13,026 nucleotides of DNA, from assembly GCA_017430945.1 (NCBI GenBank), contig JAFRMB010000115.1, positions 1-13,026 on the forward strand, given 5' to 3'. Shown piece by piece: positions 6,929-13,026 of this stretch. Every line of letters begins with the position of its first letter. Position 1 is the first letter of the stretch. Source of the DNA: Clostridia bacterium (GTDB taxonomy: Bacteria; Bacillota_A; Clostridia; Christensenellales; Aristaeellaceae). A program made the position numbers and the translations under genes. Below the pieces are notes generated by a model. That model was given only the letters and a program-made list of their open reading frames with translations, did no database searches and was not told the DNA's origin.

Positions 6929-7058
6929 GGCCTATAAAGAGTGCGCGAGAGACAAGCTCGATGACCGCACAGCGACCTGCCGACCGGCAAGGTGCTAATG
7001 CTTGAACGATGGGTGCGATCGCAGGACCGGCATCCATCGGACGATGGGTGCTTTTTTT
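6929..7058 (+). promoter_or_regulatory. SAM-clan (S-box-like) riboswitch with terminator/antiterminator
   Basis: The leader follows the S-box layout. P1: GCCTAT (6930-6935) with ATGGGT (7009-7014). P2: GTGCG/CGCAC (6941-6945, 6966-6970) and GAG/CTC, with the kink-turn-like GATGA at 6960-6964. P3: ACCTGCC/GGCAAGGT (6975-6981, 6986-6993), inside the typical GCGACC and AAGGTGCTAAT segments. Loop CAAG (6953-6956) can pair with CTTG (7001-7004) as the expected pseudoknot. The usual P4 hairpin is missing. GATGGGTGC occurs twice (7008-7016, 7043-7051) and both copies can pair with GCATCCATC (7030-7038). The later pairing makes a 9-bp terminator with seven T's (7052-7058); the earlier one is the antiterminator and competes with P1. 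The logic predicts ligand-induced OFF. SAM as ligand is inferred from family resemblance. Confidence 0.7.
7030..7058 (+). terminator. Intrinsic terminator of the riboswitch expression platform
   Basis: GCATCCATC-GGAC-GATGGGTGC forms a 9-bp stem (one G-U pair) followed directly by seven T residues. It lies before the coding sequence, so it acts as an attenuator for the 7101 gene. Confidence 0.85.
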
Positions 7059-7100
7059 GCGCGCTCCTTACAGGCGACATTCGATAAGGAGGGCTTTCCC

Positions 7101-7553
7101 ATGATGAACCATTCCACCGACGCGATCCGCATCCCGCGCACCGACCGTTTTTTTGAGCGCTTCAATGCGCGGATGAAGTTCCTCCTCGGCGACGACGTCC
7201 GGGTCGGCCGGGAGTACGACGGGTGGGAGACCATCGATGGCGCGCGCTTCGATGGCCCCTGCAGGACGATCCACTACGACGGCCGCCTCCTGTTCGTCCT
7301 CGAGAGCGACGACCGGTCCGTCGCGGTGCTGTGCGGCGACATGGCGGACGATCACGGCCGCCTGATCGCCGATCAGCGGCACGGTCATTACAGCATCCCG
7401 GAACTTCGGGACAGCGTCGACCGGTACATGGCAAGGAACGTCATACCGGCATACACCACTGAGGTCGGATATCGCGCGCTGTGGCGGAAGATGGCGCCCC
7501 GATCCCTGATCGCGGAATACGTGCGCGTCTATGAGATGACGCTGGGCCTGTGA
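7101..7553 (+). CDS. Unknown 150-residue protein under riboswitch control
   Basis: I do not recognise a family. The start at 7101 is chosen because AAGGAGGG (7086-7093) sits 7 nt upstream; the frame is open further 5', but that part overlaps the riboswitch. The protein is soluble, with no signal peptide or membrane segment. It reads as a mixed alpha/beta fold: strand-like YDGRLLFVLESDDRSVAVLCGD in the middle, with helical ends (SIPELRDSVDRYMARNVIP and a C-terminal SLIAEYVRVYEMTLGL). It is acidic and Arg-rich and has two cysteines. The strong promoter plus the S-box-like attenuator upstream suggests a link to sulfur-amino-acid or SAM metabolism, but that is inference from context only. Confidence 0.75.
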   Translation: MMNHSTDAIRIPRTDRFFERFNARMKFLLGDDVRVGREYDGWETIDGARFDGPCRTIHYDGRLLFVLESDDRSVAVLCGDMADDHGRLIADQRHGHYSIPELRDSVDRYMARNVIPAYTTEVGYRALWRKMAPRSLIAEYVRVYEMTLGL

Positions 7554-7605
7554 GCACCTGGACTTCTTTGGCTCCGCCCCGCGCGCGGATCCCCCGCATC
7601 CTTCC

Positions 7606-7667
7606 TTCTCATTGAGAACAGAGGCCCCTCAATGAACGGCGGGCTCATCGCATCTGATGCGCCCGCC
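7606..7667. other. Dyad and strong hairpin between the orphan gene and the esterase
   Basis: TTCTCA-T-TGAGAA (7606-7618) is a perfect operator-like dyad. Next, GGCGGG (7638-7643) pairs with CCCGCC (7662-7667) and the inner CGCATC/GATGCG (7649-7654, 7656-7661) extends the stem. No T-run follows on the plus strand, so termination is only possible, not clear. Confidence 0.4.
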
Positions 7668-7704
7668 TGACACAAGAAATAATGATCTCCTGACCGTTCA
7701 GCTA

Positions 7705-7733
7705 TTGCAAACGGTGCTTCACTGTGCTAAACT
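7705..7733 (+). promoter_or_regulatory. Promoter of the esterase gene
   Basis: TTGCAA (7705-7710) and TAAACT (7728-7733) with a 17-nt spacer and TGC before the -10. The hexamers and spacing are identical to those of the decarboxylase promoter at 5461-5489. Confidence 0.7.
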
Positions 7734-7766
7734 AAGTCATCCTTTCGAATCGGGCAGAGGTCACAC

Positions 7767-8534
7767 ATGGTCGAGATATGGGATGTCACACTGCCGGAAC
7801 TGACCGGCAGCGCCAAACGCCGGGCTTATGCCTACCTGCCGGAGGCAGTCCGCCGCGGTGATGGGCAGCGTTTCCCGGTGCTGTACATGTTCGACGGGCA
7901 TAACGTCTTTTTCGATGGTCACGCGACCTACGGGAAGAGCTGGGGCCTGGGAGACTATCTTGACGCACACCGGACGCCGCTCATCGTGGCCGCGGTCGAA
8001 TGCGATCACGACCCGAACAACGGCCGCATCTCGGAATATGCGCCCTGTTCTTTTTCTTCAGAGGCGTTCGGCACCATAGCGGGGCGCGGCCCGCTGACGA
8101 TGGACTGGCTGATACACAGCTTCAAGCAGGAGATCGACCGGCGCTTTCCGACAAAGCCGGATCGCTCGCATACCTTCATAGCCGGTAGCTCCATGGGCGG
8201 ACTGATGAGCCTTTACGCGGTCATCTGTCACAACGCGGTCTTTTCCCGTGCGGCCGCCCTGTCCCCCTCTATTGGCTTGATGCCGGACAGGCTGGAAGCG
8301 CTGCTTCGCCCGGCAGAGATCAAAGCGGATACCGTGATCTATATGGATATGGGCGAGGCGGAGCTGGACAGGCGCGAGAGGGTGCACGGCTTCTGGCATT
8401 TCAGCCGGCAGCTGGTGGAACGGGGCGTTCGCGTGACCGCGCGCATCGTCCCCGACGGGCGCCACTGCGAAGCCAGCTGGGAAAAGCAGATCCCCTTCTT
8501 CCTGAACACGCTGCTGTACGGTCTGGAGGATTGA
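7767..8534 (+). CDS. Alpha/beta-hydrolase putative esterase (255 aa)
   Basis: The protein resembles the esterase D/enterochelin-esterase-like family (PF00756), which hydrolyses esters of many kinds. VLYMFDGHNVFFD (38-50) and the nucleophile elbow GSSMGG (140-145, Ser142) are diagnostic, and His233 in PDGRHCEASWEKQIPFFL fits the catalytic histidine. Asp194 in YMDMGEAE is a plausible acid. There is no signal peptide, so the enzyme is probably cytosolic. AGAGG upstream supports the ATG at 7767. It has its own promoter and ends 120 nt before the ATP-grasp gene on the same strand, so a shared transcript is possible. The substrate cannot be told from sequence. Confidence 0.88.
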   Translation: MVEIWDVTLPELTGSAKRRAYAYLPEAVRRGDGQRFPVLYMFDGHNVFFDGHATYGKSWGLGDYLDAHRTPLIVAAVECDHDPNNGRISEYAPCSFSSEAFGTIAGRGPLTMDWLIHSFKQEIDRRFPTKPDRSHTFIAGSSMGGLMSLYAVICHNAVFSRAAALSPSIGLMPDRLEALLRPAEIKADTVIYMDMGEAELDRRERVHGFWHFSRQLVERGVRVTARIVPDGRHCEASWEKQIPFFLNTLLYGLED

Positions 8535-8654
8535 GCGCATCCCCTGCCGCGGCGACCGCTTCCACGATTTCGTTGTTCCTCATGACTGGCTGCGGGGGCC
8601 GGACAGGTCAGCCGCCGCATCCCCGGGCTTTAATTGCGAAACGGAGGGCTCTCC

Positions 8655-9845
8655 TTGAAAAATGTCATCTTTATTTCTCCGCATTTCCCGGTGAATTACT
8701 GGCACTTTTGCCATGAGCTGCTCTGCGACGGCGTGAACGTGTTCGGCATCGGCGATCAGCCCTATGACGAGCTGTGCCCCGAGCTCCGGGAAAGCCTGAC
8801 GGAATACTACAAGGTCCCCTCGCTCGAAGACTATGATCAGGTCTATCGCGCAGTGGCCTTCTTCGCCTTTAAGTACGGGAGGATCGACTTCCTGGAGTCG
8901 AACAATGAATACTGGCTGGAGCAGGATGCCCGTCTGCGCAGCGATTTCAATATCCCGTGCGGCTTTCGCATCGGGGATATCCAGCGGATCAGGTATAAGT
9001 CCGGCATGAAGGAATACTATCGCCGCGCCGGGATCCCGACCGCGCGGTTCCACATGGTGGATGACGAAGAAGGCTGTCGCGCTTTCATCGGAGAAGTCGG
9101 CTGGCCGGTCATCGTCAAACCGGACAACGGTATCGGCGCAGCGGCCACTTACAGGCTGGAAAACGACGAACAGCTCGCTGCTTTTCTCGCCGGTTACGAC
9201 GGCCGTCCCCCCTATATCATGGAGGAGTACATCGATGGGGAGATCGTTTCATATGACGCCATCCTCGATTCCCGCGGCGAGCCCCTGTTTGAAACGGGCA
9301 ACATCACCGGCGTTTCGATCATGGACATCGTCAACAACCAGGACAGCGCCCTCTATCACATCCTCAAAGAGCTGCCCGAAGACACCCGCGCGTTCGGTCG
9401 GGCTGCGGCGAAGAGCTTTGGCGTGACGAGCCGTTTTGTGCACTTTGAGTTCTTCCGCCTCAAGAGCGACCAGCCGATCGGCAAAAAGGGCCAGCTCGTC
9501 GCACTGGAGGTCAACATGCGTCCCAGCGGCGGCTATACGCCGGATATGATAAACTATGCGCACAGCACGAACGTCTACAAGATCTGGGCGGATATGGTCG
9601 CCTTTGACCACTCGGAGATGCCCGTGGGCGAACACCGCTTCTGCGCCTTTGTCGGCAGACGGGACAGCAAACGGTACCGGTACGGTAACGAGGAGCTGGC
9701 CGCCCGCTATGCAGATGAGATACGCATGATGGAGCGCCTGCCGGACGCGCTGGCCCATGCGATGGGCAACCAAATGTTTCTGGCCGTTTTCGATACGCAG
9801 GAGGCGCTGGACGCATTTTATAAGGATGCCGTTGAATGCATATAA
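8655..9845 (+). CDS. ATP-grasp domain protein, probable carboxylate-amine ligase (396 aa)
   Basis: An ATP-grasp enzyme of the kind that activates a carboxylate as acyl phosphate and joins it to an amine or thiol. From the chosen start, IVKPDNGIGAAATYRL (153-168, Lys155) is the nucleotide-binding lysine and loop, IMEEYIDGEIVSYDAI (188-203) is the hinge strand, and FVHFEFF (261-267) with LEVNMRPSGGYTPDM (284-298) holds the Mg-binding Glu and Asn. The N-terminal MKNVIFISPHFPVNYWHF is a Rossmann-like pre-ATP-grasp start. TTG at 8655 is preferred over the in-frame TTG at 8634 because GGAGGG (8643-8648) lies 6 nt upstream of it. The acceptor and donor are unknown, and no amino-acid or cofactor pathway neighbour identifies them. 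Confidence 0.88.
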   Translation: MKNVIFISPHFPVNYWHFCHELLCDGVNVFGIGDQPYDELCPELRESLTEYYKVPSLEDYDQVYRAVAFFAFKYGRIDFLESNNEYWLEQDARLRSDFNIPCGFRIGDIQRIRYKSGMKEYYRRAGIPTARFHMVDDEEGCRAFIGEVGWPVIVKPDNGIGAAATYRLENDEQLAAFLAGYDGRPPYIMEEYIDGEIVSYDAILDSRGEPLFETGNITGVSIMDIVNNQDSALYHILKELPEDTRAFGRAAAKSFGVTSRFVHFEFFRLKSDQPIGKKGQLVALEVNMRPSGGYTPDMINYAHSTNVYKIWADMVAFDHSEMPVGEHRFCAFVGRRDSKRYRYGNEELAARYADEIRMMERLPDALAHAMGNQMFLAVFDTQEALDAFYKDAVECI

Positions 9846-10311
9846 ACGCATGTGCTGGACGTCTGTGACCGCGCGCGGCAGCGAGGAAAGCCTTTGGCCG
9901 GGCCCTGCCGCGCCGTTCTGCGTAGAGGATCGCTCCGGCCCGCAGGCCCGGAACACCGCCCTTGTCATGAAATGGGGACATCATGGAGCATGAGATCCTG
10001 TCCGGAGCAGATCCGGGGACAGCCGCCTGAAAACGGACATGAGAAGCGCCCGAAAACTCGAGGTTTTCAGGCGCTTGTTCGTCTCATCCGGCATTGGAAC
10101 CGTCCCGCACCCGGCCAAACCTGAAGCTTCGGCCATACCGTCGGCGAATGCGCCCCGGATCGCAGCGGCGTATCGACCGGCCCGCGCGATCCCCGTCTGC
10201 TGCCGATACCGGATCGGCATGGATACCGCCCCGGATAAAAATGACCGTCACTTCCCGGCGCCATGCCGGGTGCGGTCCTTCTCACGAGCACGGTCCCTTC
10301 GCAAGAAGGAT
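9846..10311. other. Intergenic region with several hairpins, no clear gene
   Basis: Nothing here looks like a credible coding sequence; open frames on both strands lack ribosome binding sites and family features. Stem-loops include CTGTCCGGA/TCC-GG-GGACAG (9998-10022), the long stem at 10044-10076 and CCCGGC-GCCAT-GCCGGG (10254-10270). The stretch separates the ATP-grasp gene from the promoter of the secreted repeat protein. Confidence 0.6.
10044..10076. terminator. Long stem-loop, possible terminator of the ATP-grasp transcript
   Basis: AAGCGCC-C-GAAAAC, loop TCGAG, GTTTTC-A-GGCGCTT makes 13 base pairs with one mismatch. It is followed by GTTCGTCTCAT rather than a clean T-run. It lies about 200 bases after the ATP-grasp stop and is nearly symmetric, so it could act in either direction. 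Confidence 0.5.
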
Positions 10312-10339
10312 TTGACGGGAGCCCGGCGTATGATATAAT
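10312..10339 (+). promoter_or_regulatory. Promoter of the secreted two-repeat protein
   Basis: TTGACG (10312-10317) and a perfect TATAAT (10334-10339) with a 16-nt spacer and an extended TGA before the -10. The predicted start of transcription near 10346 leaves a leader of about 184 nt. Confidence 0.8.
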
Positions 10340-10345
10340 GGATCC

Positions 10346-10529
10346 ATTCAAGCGTGAAAGGTCGATCTGTCGCGTCTGTCATATATGACGGACAGGTCAT
10401 GAACGCCAGGTGATCCTCCGGTCCACACCATTCCCGCCCGGGCATCATGCGGGAAAGATCTCCCGAGTCGGCGGTCCCCGGAGGGCCTCGCGTCGATGAT
10501 CGCACGAGCACATCAAAGGAAGTGGCAAT
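10346..10529 (+). promoter_or_regulatory. Long structured 5' leader of unknown type
   Basis: The leader carries the perfect palindrome GTCATATATGAC (10378-10389) and then a nested fold. The outer stem CCTCCGG/CCGGAGG (10415-10421, 10478-10484) encloses TTCCCGC/GCGGGAA (10431-10437, 10449-10455). No T-run hairpin precedes the gene. The outer 3' strand ends in GGAGG, but it lies about 45 bases before the start, too far to be the ribosome binding site. I do not recognise a known riboswitch class. Confidence 0.5.
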
Positions 10530-11330
10530 ATGAAAAAAACCGTGGATCTATTTGTCGCCCTCGCCCTGCTATTGGGCTGCCTCGCGCTGTGCGCCTTCGC
10601 CCACGCCGAATCGGCGGAAGACTACCGCGGCATCTGGGTGGCTGACGGTGTCGCCGTCGAGATATGGCTCGAAGAAGGAGAGCTCTGCAGCCGAGCCGTT
10701 TTCACAGAGGAAGACGATAACGCGGCCATCTGGGATTACCACTCCTGCTGGTACGATGAAACGAATGCCTGCCTGGAGTGCGCGGGCGTCACGCGCATCA
10801 TCGAGCACTATGAGTGGCTGACGGAAAGCGTACAGGAGCTGGACTGGTCGCTGAGCGATCTGAGCTTCGCCGACTTCAGGCTCTCGGAAGGCGGTCTGAT
10901 CTTCACAGACGAGGCGCTGGACGCGCCGGTCGCGCTGAAAAAGCTGAGCGACGCCGACGCCGGGGATCGAACGAAAGGTCTGTCCTTCGTAGGCCGGTGG
11001 ACGGCCGGATCCACAGAACTGCGGGTGGAGGACCGCGGCAGCTGCTATATGTTCACCGTCACCGTGCCCGTCGACGCCGACACCACGCACCGGTGGACGT
11101 ACACCTGCCTCTACGATCCGGACAGCCATGCCATGGATTCGGTGAGCATCTCCCCCCTCCGGATCATCACCCGCGAGGAGGACGGCACCTCCGAGATCGA
11201 TGACTGCAACACGGCCGGGCCCGCCTCGTTCGCCTTTGTCGACGCAGGCCGATTGGCCTGGCGCCAAAAAGAGGACGGCTCGGAGATCGCGTTTGAGAGG
11301 GTCGACGACCGGACGATCGCCGGATCATGA
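10530..11330 (+). CDS. Secreted two-repeat protein of unknown function (266 aa)
   Basis: Residues 1-26 are a signal peptide ending AHA before ES, so the protein is exported; LLGC at 14-17 is a poor lipobox. The mature part is two related units. Unit 1 (about 32-139) starts YRGIW and has WDYHSCWYDETNACLE. Unit 2 (about 153-258) starts FVGRW and has WTYTCLYDPDSHAMD. Each begins with G-x-W, has two matching cysteines (Cys53/Cys73 and Cys172/Cys193, candidate disulfides), and ends in a hydrophobic beta-like stretch. The pattern suggests a duplicated small beta-barrel, perhaps lipocalin-like, but no family is recognised. AAGGAAG supports the ATG. It lies 167 nt before the NUP gene, which has its own promoter. 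Binding of a small ligand or cell-wall component is conceivable, not shown. Confidence 0.8.
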   Translation: MKKTVDLFVALALLLGCLALCAFAHAESAEDYRGIWVADGVAVEIWLEEGELCSRAVFTEEDDNAAIWDYHSCWYDETNACLECAGVTRIIEHYEWLTESVQELDWSLSDLSFADFRLSEGGLIFTDEALDAPVALKKLSDADAGDRTKGLSFVGRWTAGSTELRVEDRGSCYMFTVTVPVDADTTHRWTYTCLYDPDSHAMDSVSISPLRIITREEDGTSEIDDCNTAGPASFAFVDAGRLAWRQKEDGSEIAFERVDDRTIAGS

Positions 11331-11422
11331 AGTTCAAACAGCTGAGGGGCTCTTCACGCGCGTCGTGATCAGACCCGCTGAGTTCCCATCGATGCAACGA
11401 AGCCGGGAGCCGGATGCTCGTC

Positions 11423-11450
11423 TTGACCGCGGGCCGGTCTGTGTTATAAT
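11423..11450 (+). promoter_or_regulatory. Promoter of the NUP-family gene
   Basis: TTGACC (11423-11428) and TATAAT (11445-11450) with a 16-nt spacer and TGT before the -10. The start codon is 47 bases downstream of the -10, with only a weak GCGAGG-type ribosome binding site. Confidence 0.8.
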
Positions 11451-11497
11451 GAATACGGTTTTCTGCTGATGAAGAGAAAGAGCGAGGCGATCACACG

Positions 11498-12532
11498 ATG
11501 AAAAGGTTCCTTGTCACCATTCTGCTGATGGTCATGTTCTGCGCAGCCGTTCCCGGCTCTCTGGCGGAGCGGTCGAACGGGGCAGGCTCTCCGCTGCCGG
11601 TCAAGGTGCTGATCCTGCCCAAATTCGAGGTCGGAGAGCTGGCGGGAGACTTCCCCGGCGAAGCCCAGTATTTCTACGAGGCGTACCTGGCAGACGCCGA
11701 AGCGTACGATGTGCCCTATGGCGCGCCCGGCGCGAAGCTGTACTACAAGGACGGTGTGGCGCTCTGTGTGCTGGGCATGGGCAAGGTCAACGCGGCGCTC
11801 ACCACCATGGCCGTTCTCTCGGACGCGCGCTTCGATTATTCACAGGCTTACATCCTCTCCACCGGCTGCGCGGGTTCGGCCGCAGAGACCACTGTGATGG
11901 GCGATGTCTTCCTGATCACGGCGGCGGTGGACTATGACCTCGGGCATCATGCGGACGGCCGGGAACTTGCGGATCCCGAGGGGATCTCCTGGTTCCATGA
12001 CGCGGATTTTGACGATGCGGCCGTGGTCATCCTGGATCGGGAGCTGGCAGAAAAGGCCTACGCGCTCGTGAAAGACACGCCCCTGGAAACCACCGATCGT
12101 ACGCGGAATTACATGCATCACGCCTTTGACGGCGCTGCCTGGGCCGTCCGCGATCCCCTGGTCCTTACCGGGACCACGGTTACGGGCGACAATTACTGGA
12201 AAGGCCCGCACGGACATGCGAACGCGCTGCTCATGGCGGAGACCTACGCGTGCCCCGATCCGTATGTGACGACCGAGATGGAGGACGTCGCCGTGGCCCG
12301 GGCGGCGCAGCGGATGGGCCTGCTGGACCGTCTGATCGTGATCCGCGGCAGCGTGAATATGGATGTGTTCATGCTGGGTGTCACACCGGAAAACCTGTGG
12401 GGCCATGCGGAAGCGATGACCCTGGCCGATGAGGACAGCATCGAGGCAGCCGACATCTTCGCGGTTTCCATGAAGAACAACTTCGATGTGGGGCGAGTCG
12501 TCATCGACAGCATCCTCTCCGGGGAATTCTGA
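11498..12532 (+). CDS. Secreted purine nucleoside permease (NUP) family protein (344 aa)
   Basis: The protein belongs to the NUP family (PF06516), named after a Candida nucleoside permease but related in fold to nucleoside phosphorylases. The mature N-terminus PVKVLILPKFEVGELAGDFP and FPGEAQYFYE (about 34-61) is a strong family match, followed by GVALCVLGMGKVNAALTTMAVL, ILSTGCAGSAAETTVMGDVF and the C-terminal DNYWKGPHGHANALLMAETY region. A signal peptide (MKRFLVTILLMVMFCAAVPGSLA, cleavage near residue 23) exports it and there are no transmembrane segments, so a soluble nucleoside-binding or phosphorolytic role outside the cytoplasm is more likely than transport by itself. The length is normal. 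It follows the secreted two-repeat protein but has its own promoter. Confidence 0.9.
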   Translation: MKRFLVTILLMVMFCAAVPGSLAERSNGAGSPLPVKVLILPKFEVGELAGDFPGEAQYFYEAYLADAEAYDVPYGAPGAKLYYKDGVALCVLGMGKVNAALTTMAVLSDARFDYSQAYILSTGCAGSAAETTVMGDVFLITAAVDYDLGHHADGRELADPEGISWFHDADFDDAAVVILDRELAEKAYALVKDTPLETTDRTRNYMHHAFDGAAWAVRDPLVLTGTTVTGDNYWKGPHGHANALLMAETYACPDPYVTTEMEDVAVARAAQRMGLLDRLIVIRGSVNMDVFMLGVTPENLWGHAEAMTLADEDSIEAADIFAVSMKNNFDVGRVVIDSILSGEF

Positions 12533-12566
12533 TCCGCTGCACCGGTCCTGCGGCGCATTCCGATCG

Positions 12567-12599
12567 GTCCCTGCCGAACGCTCCGGGTGTCAGGGGGAC
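12567..12599 (+). terminator. Weak stem-loop after the NUP gene
   Basis: GTCCCTG (12567-12573) can pair with CAGGGGGAC (12591-12599) with a two-base bulge, about 35 bases after the stop. The following GGTTCTCTTG is only moderately T-rich. Confidence 0.4.
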
Positions 12600-12686
12600 G
12601 GTTCTCTTGACAACGCCTCCTTTCAAGCACATTGGAACGATCCGAAACCGCGGAAGCACGAAACGTGAAGGGCCACGCCTTCCGTG

Positions 12687-12715
12687 TTGACGGCAACAGG
12701 TAGGTGTGGTAGAAT
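12687..12715 (+). promoter_or_regulatory. Promoter of the candidate ncRNA
   Basis: TTGACG (12687-12692) and TAGAAT (12710-12715) with a 17-nt spacer and TGG before the -10. Transcription would start near 12722. Confidence 0.75.
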
Positions 12716-12721
12716 GCAGCC

Positions 12722-12942
12722 GGTGAAGGCACTTTCAACCGTTATGTACAAGACCTTCGACAGGCTCGAAGTGTGAAGGCCGGTCGACCCACCGCCGAAG
12801 CGCGATCATGCGGGGTTGTGCACTTTCCCAGCAGGGGTATGCACTTTTGAATACCCCTCCGACGGATCGTCGACAGGTATCACGATCGACCGGATCAGAC
12901 ATGAAAAGCCTGGAAGCATTGCGTTTTCGGGCTTTTTCTTTT
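12722..12942 (+). ncRNA. Candidate structured non-coding RNA of about 220 nt
   Basis: A promoter and an intrinsic terminator bracket a stretch with no convincing ORF. Stems visible are CTTCGA-CAGGC-TCGAAG (about 12755-12771), a long-range perfect 8-bp pair CCGGTCGA/TCGACCGG (12780-12787, 12886-12893), and GGGGTAT/ATACCCC (12834-12840, 12851-12857). The motif GCACTTT occurs three times (12729, 12820, 12841). The third copy lies exactly in the loop of the GGGGTAT hairpin, and the first lies in or beside the loop of a bulged GGTGAA/TTCAACC hairpin (12722-12740). It does not resemble tmRNA or RNase P; 6S RNA was considered, but its single rod with a central bubble is not evident. A regulatory RNA is the favoured reading. 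Confidence 0.5.
12904..12942 (+). terminator. Intrinsic terminator of the candidate ncRNA
   Basis: AAAAGCC (12904-12910) pairs with GGCTTTT (12930-12936), with further inner pairing GAAGC/GC...TTC, and is followed by CTTTTTCTTTTT-type T tracts. Confidence 0.75.
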
Positions 12943-13026
12943 TAGGCCGGAGCCGAGCCCCAACCGGCACCGGGAAAGGCGCTCGCCTGCTTCTGAGCGA
13001 GGGCCACGCGCTCCGTCGGATCGTCC

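Larger units (their letters stand above)
12533..13026. other. Right-end intergenic region holding a candidate ncRNA unit
   Basis: No credible protein gene is seen here. The stretch holds the weak NUP terminator, a GC-rich dyad region (CGGAAG 12651-12656 with CTTCCG 12679-12684), a strong promoter, a structured transcribed stretch and an intrinsic terminator. After 12942 there is only short GC-rich sequence to the window end. Confidence 0.6.

Noticed and set aside
9981..10220. Minus-strand open frame of 79 codons in the intergenic region
   Set aside because: It has a weak ribosome binding site, no recognisable motifs, and crosses the strong stem-loop at 10044-10076.
12607..12635. TTGACAACGCCTC, identical to 13 bases of the riboswitch promoter
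   Set aside because: No -10-like hexamer is found 16-18 nt downstream, so a second promoter is not supported; the shared bases may be chance or a relic.
12808..12954. Short ATG open frame inside the candidate ncRNA running through the terminator
   Set aside because: There is no ribosome binding site, it reads through the terminator hairpin, and its composition just follows the GCACTTT repeats.

Overview
The window looks like chromosomal DNA from a GC-rich member of the Bacillota, probably a gut-type Clostridia. The reasons are strong GGAGG-type ribosome binding sites, promoters close to TTGACA-N17-TATAAT and often carrying an extended -10 TGn, secreted proteins with short Gram-positive-style signal peptides, and a SAM-clan-like riboswitch. 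The family-level assignment is inference. No phage, plasmid, CRISPR, rRNA or tRNA gene was seen.

Layout. Bases 1-751 are non-coding and repeat-rich: two nearly identical 198-bp elements, each bounded by perfect 27-bp terminal inverted repeats, plus solo copies of the same hairpin unit. One further copy lies at 5321-5340. A WYL-domain regulator (752-1747, minus) ends inside a fragment of this repeat and diverges from a C69-family dipeptidase (1962-3425, plus). Three tightly packed genes follow: an HD-domain alarmone-hydrolase-like protein, a small Smr-domain protein and a P1/DmpA-family peptidase with a signal peptide. Next is a histidine-decarboxylase-like PLP enzyme (5598-6773) interrupted by one in-frame TAA where the conserved context predicts tyrosine. 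Positions 6894-7058 hold a near-consensus promoter, an S-box-like aptamer lacking the usual P4 helix, and a terminator/antiterminator switch upstream of a 150-residue orphan gene (7101-7553). Then come an alpha/beta-hydrolase esterase, an ATP-grasp ligase, a secreted protein made of two related repeats behind a long structured leader, and a secreted purine-nucleoside-permease-family (NUP) protein. The right end (12687-12942) has a strong promoter and a terminator about 220 nt apart with no convincing ORF, which suggests a structured non-coding RNA.

How the genes fit together. Most are single-gene units with their own promoters; the clear exception is the HD-Smr-P1 cluster, whose ORFs are 2 nt apart or overlap by 1 nt. 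Several products suggest peptide and nucleoside scavenging (C69 dipeptidase, P1 peptidase, NUP protein). The most novel items are the regulatory RNAs: the SAM-clan-like switch driving an unknown gene, the structured leader at 10346-10529, and the candidate ncRNA at 12722-12942. All functional assignments come from reading translated motifs by eye; no database search was run.
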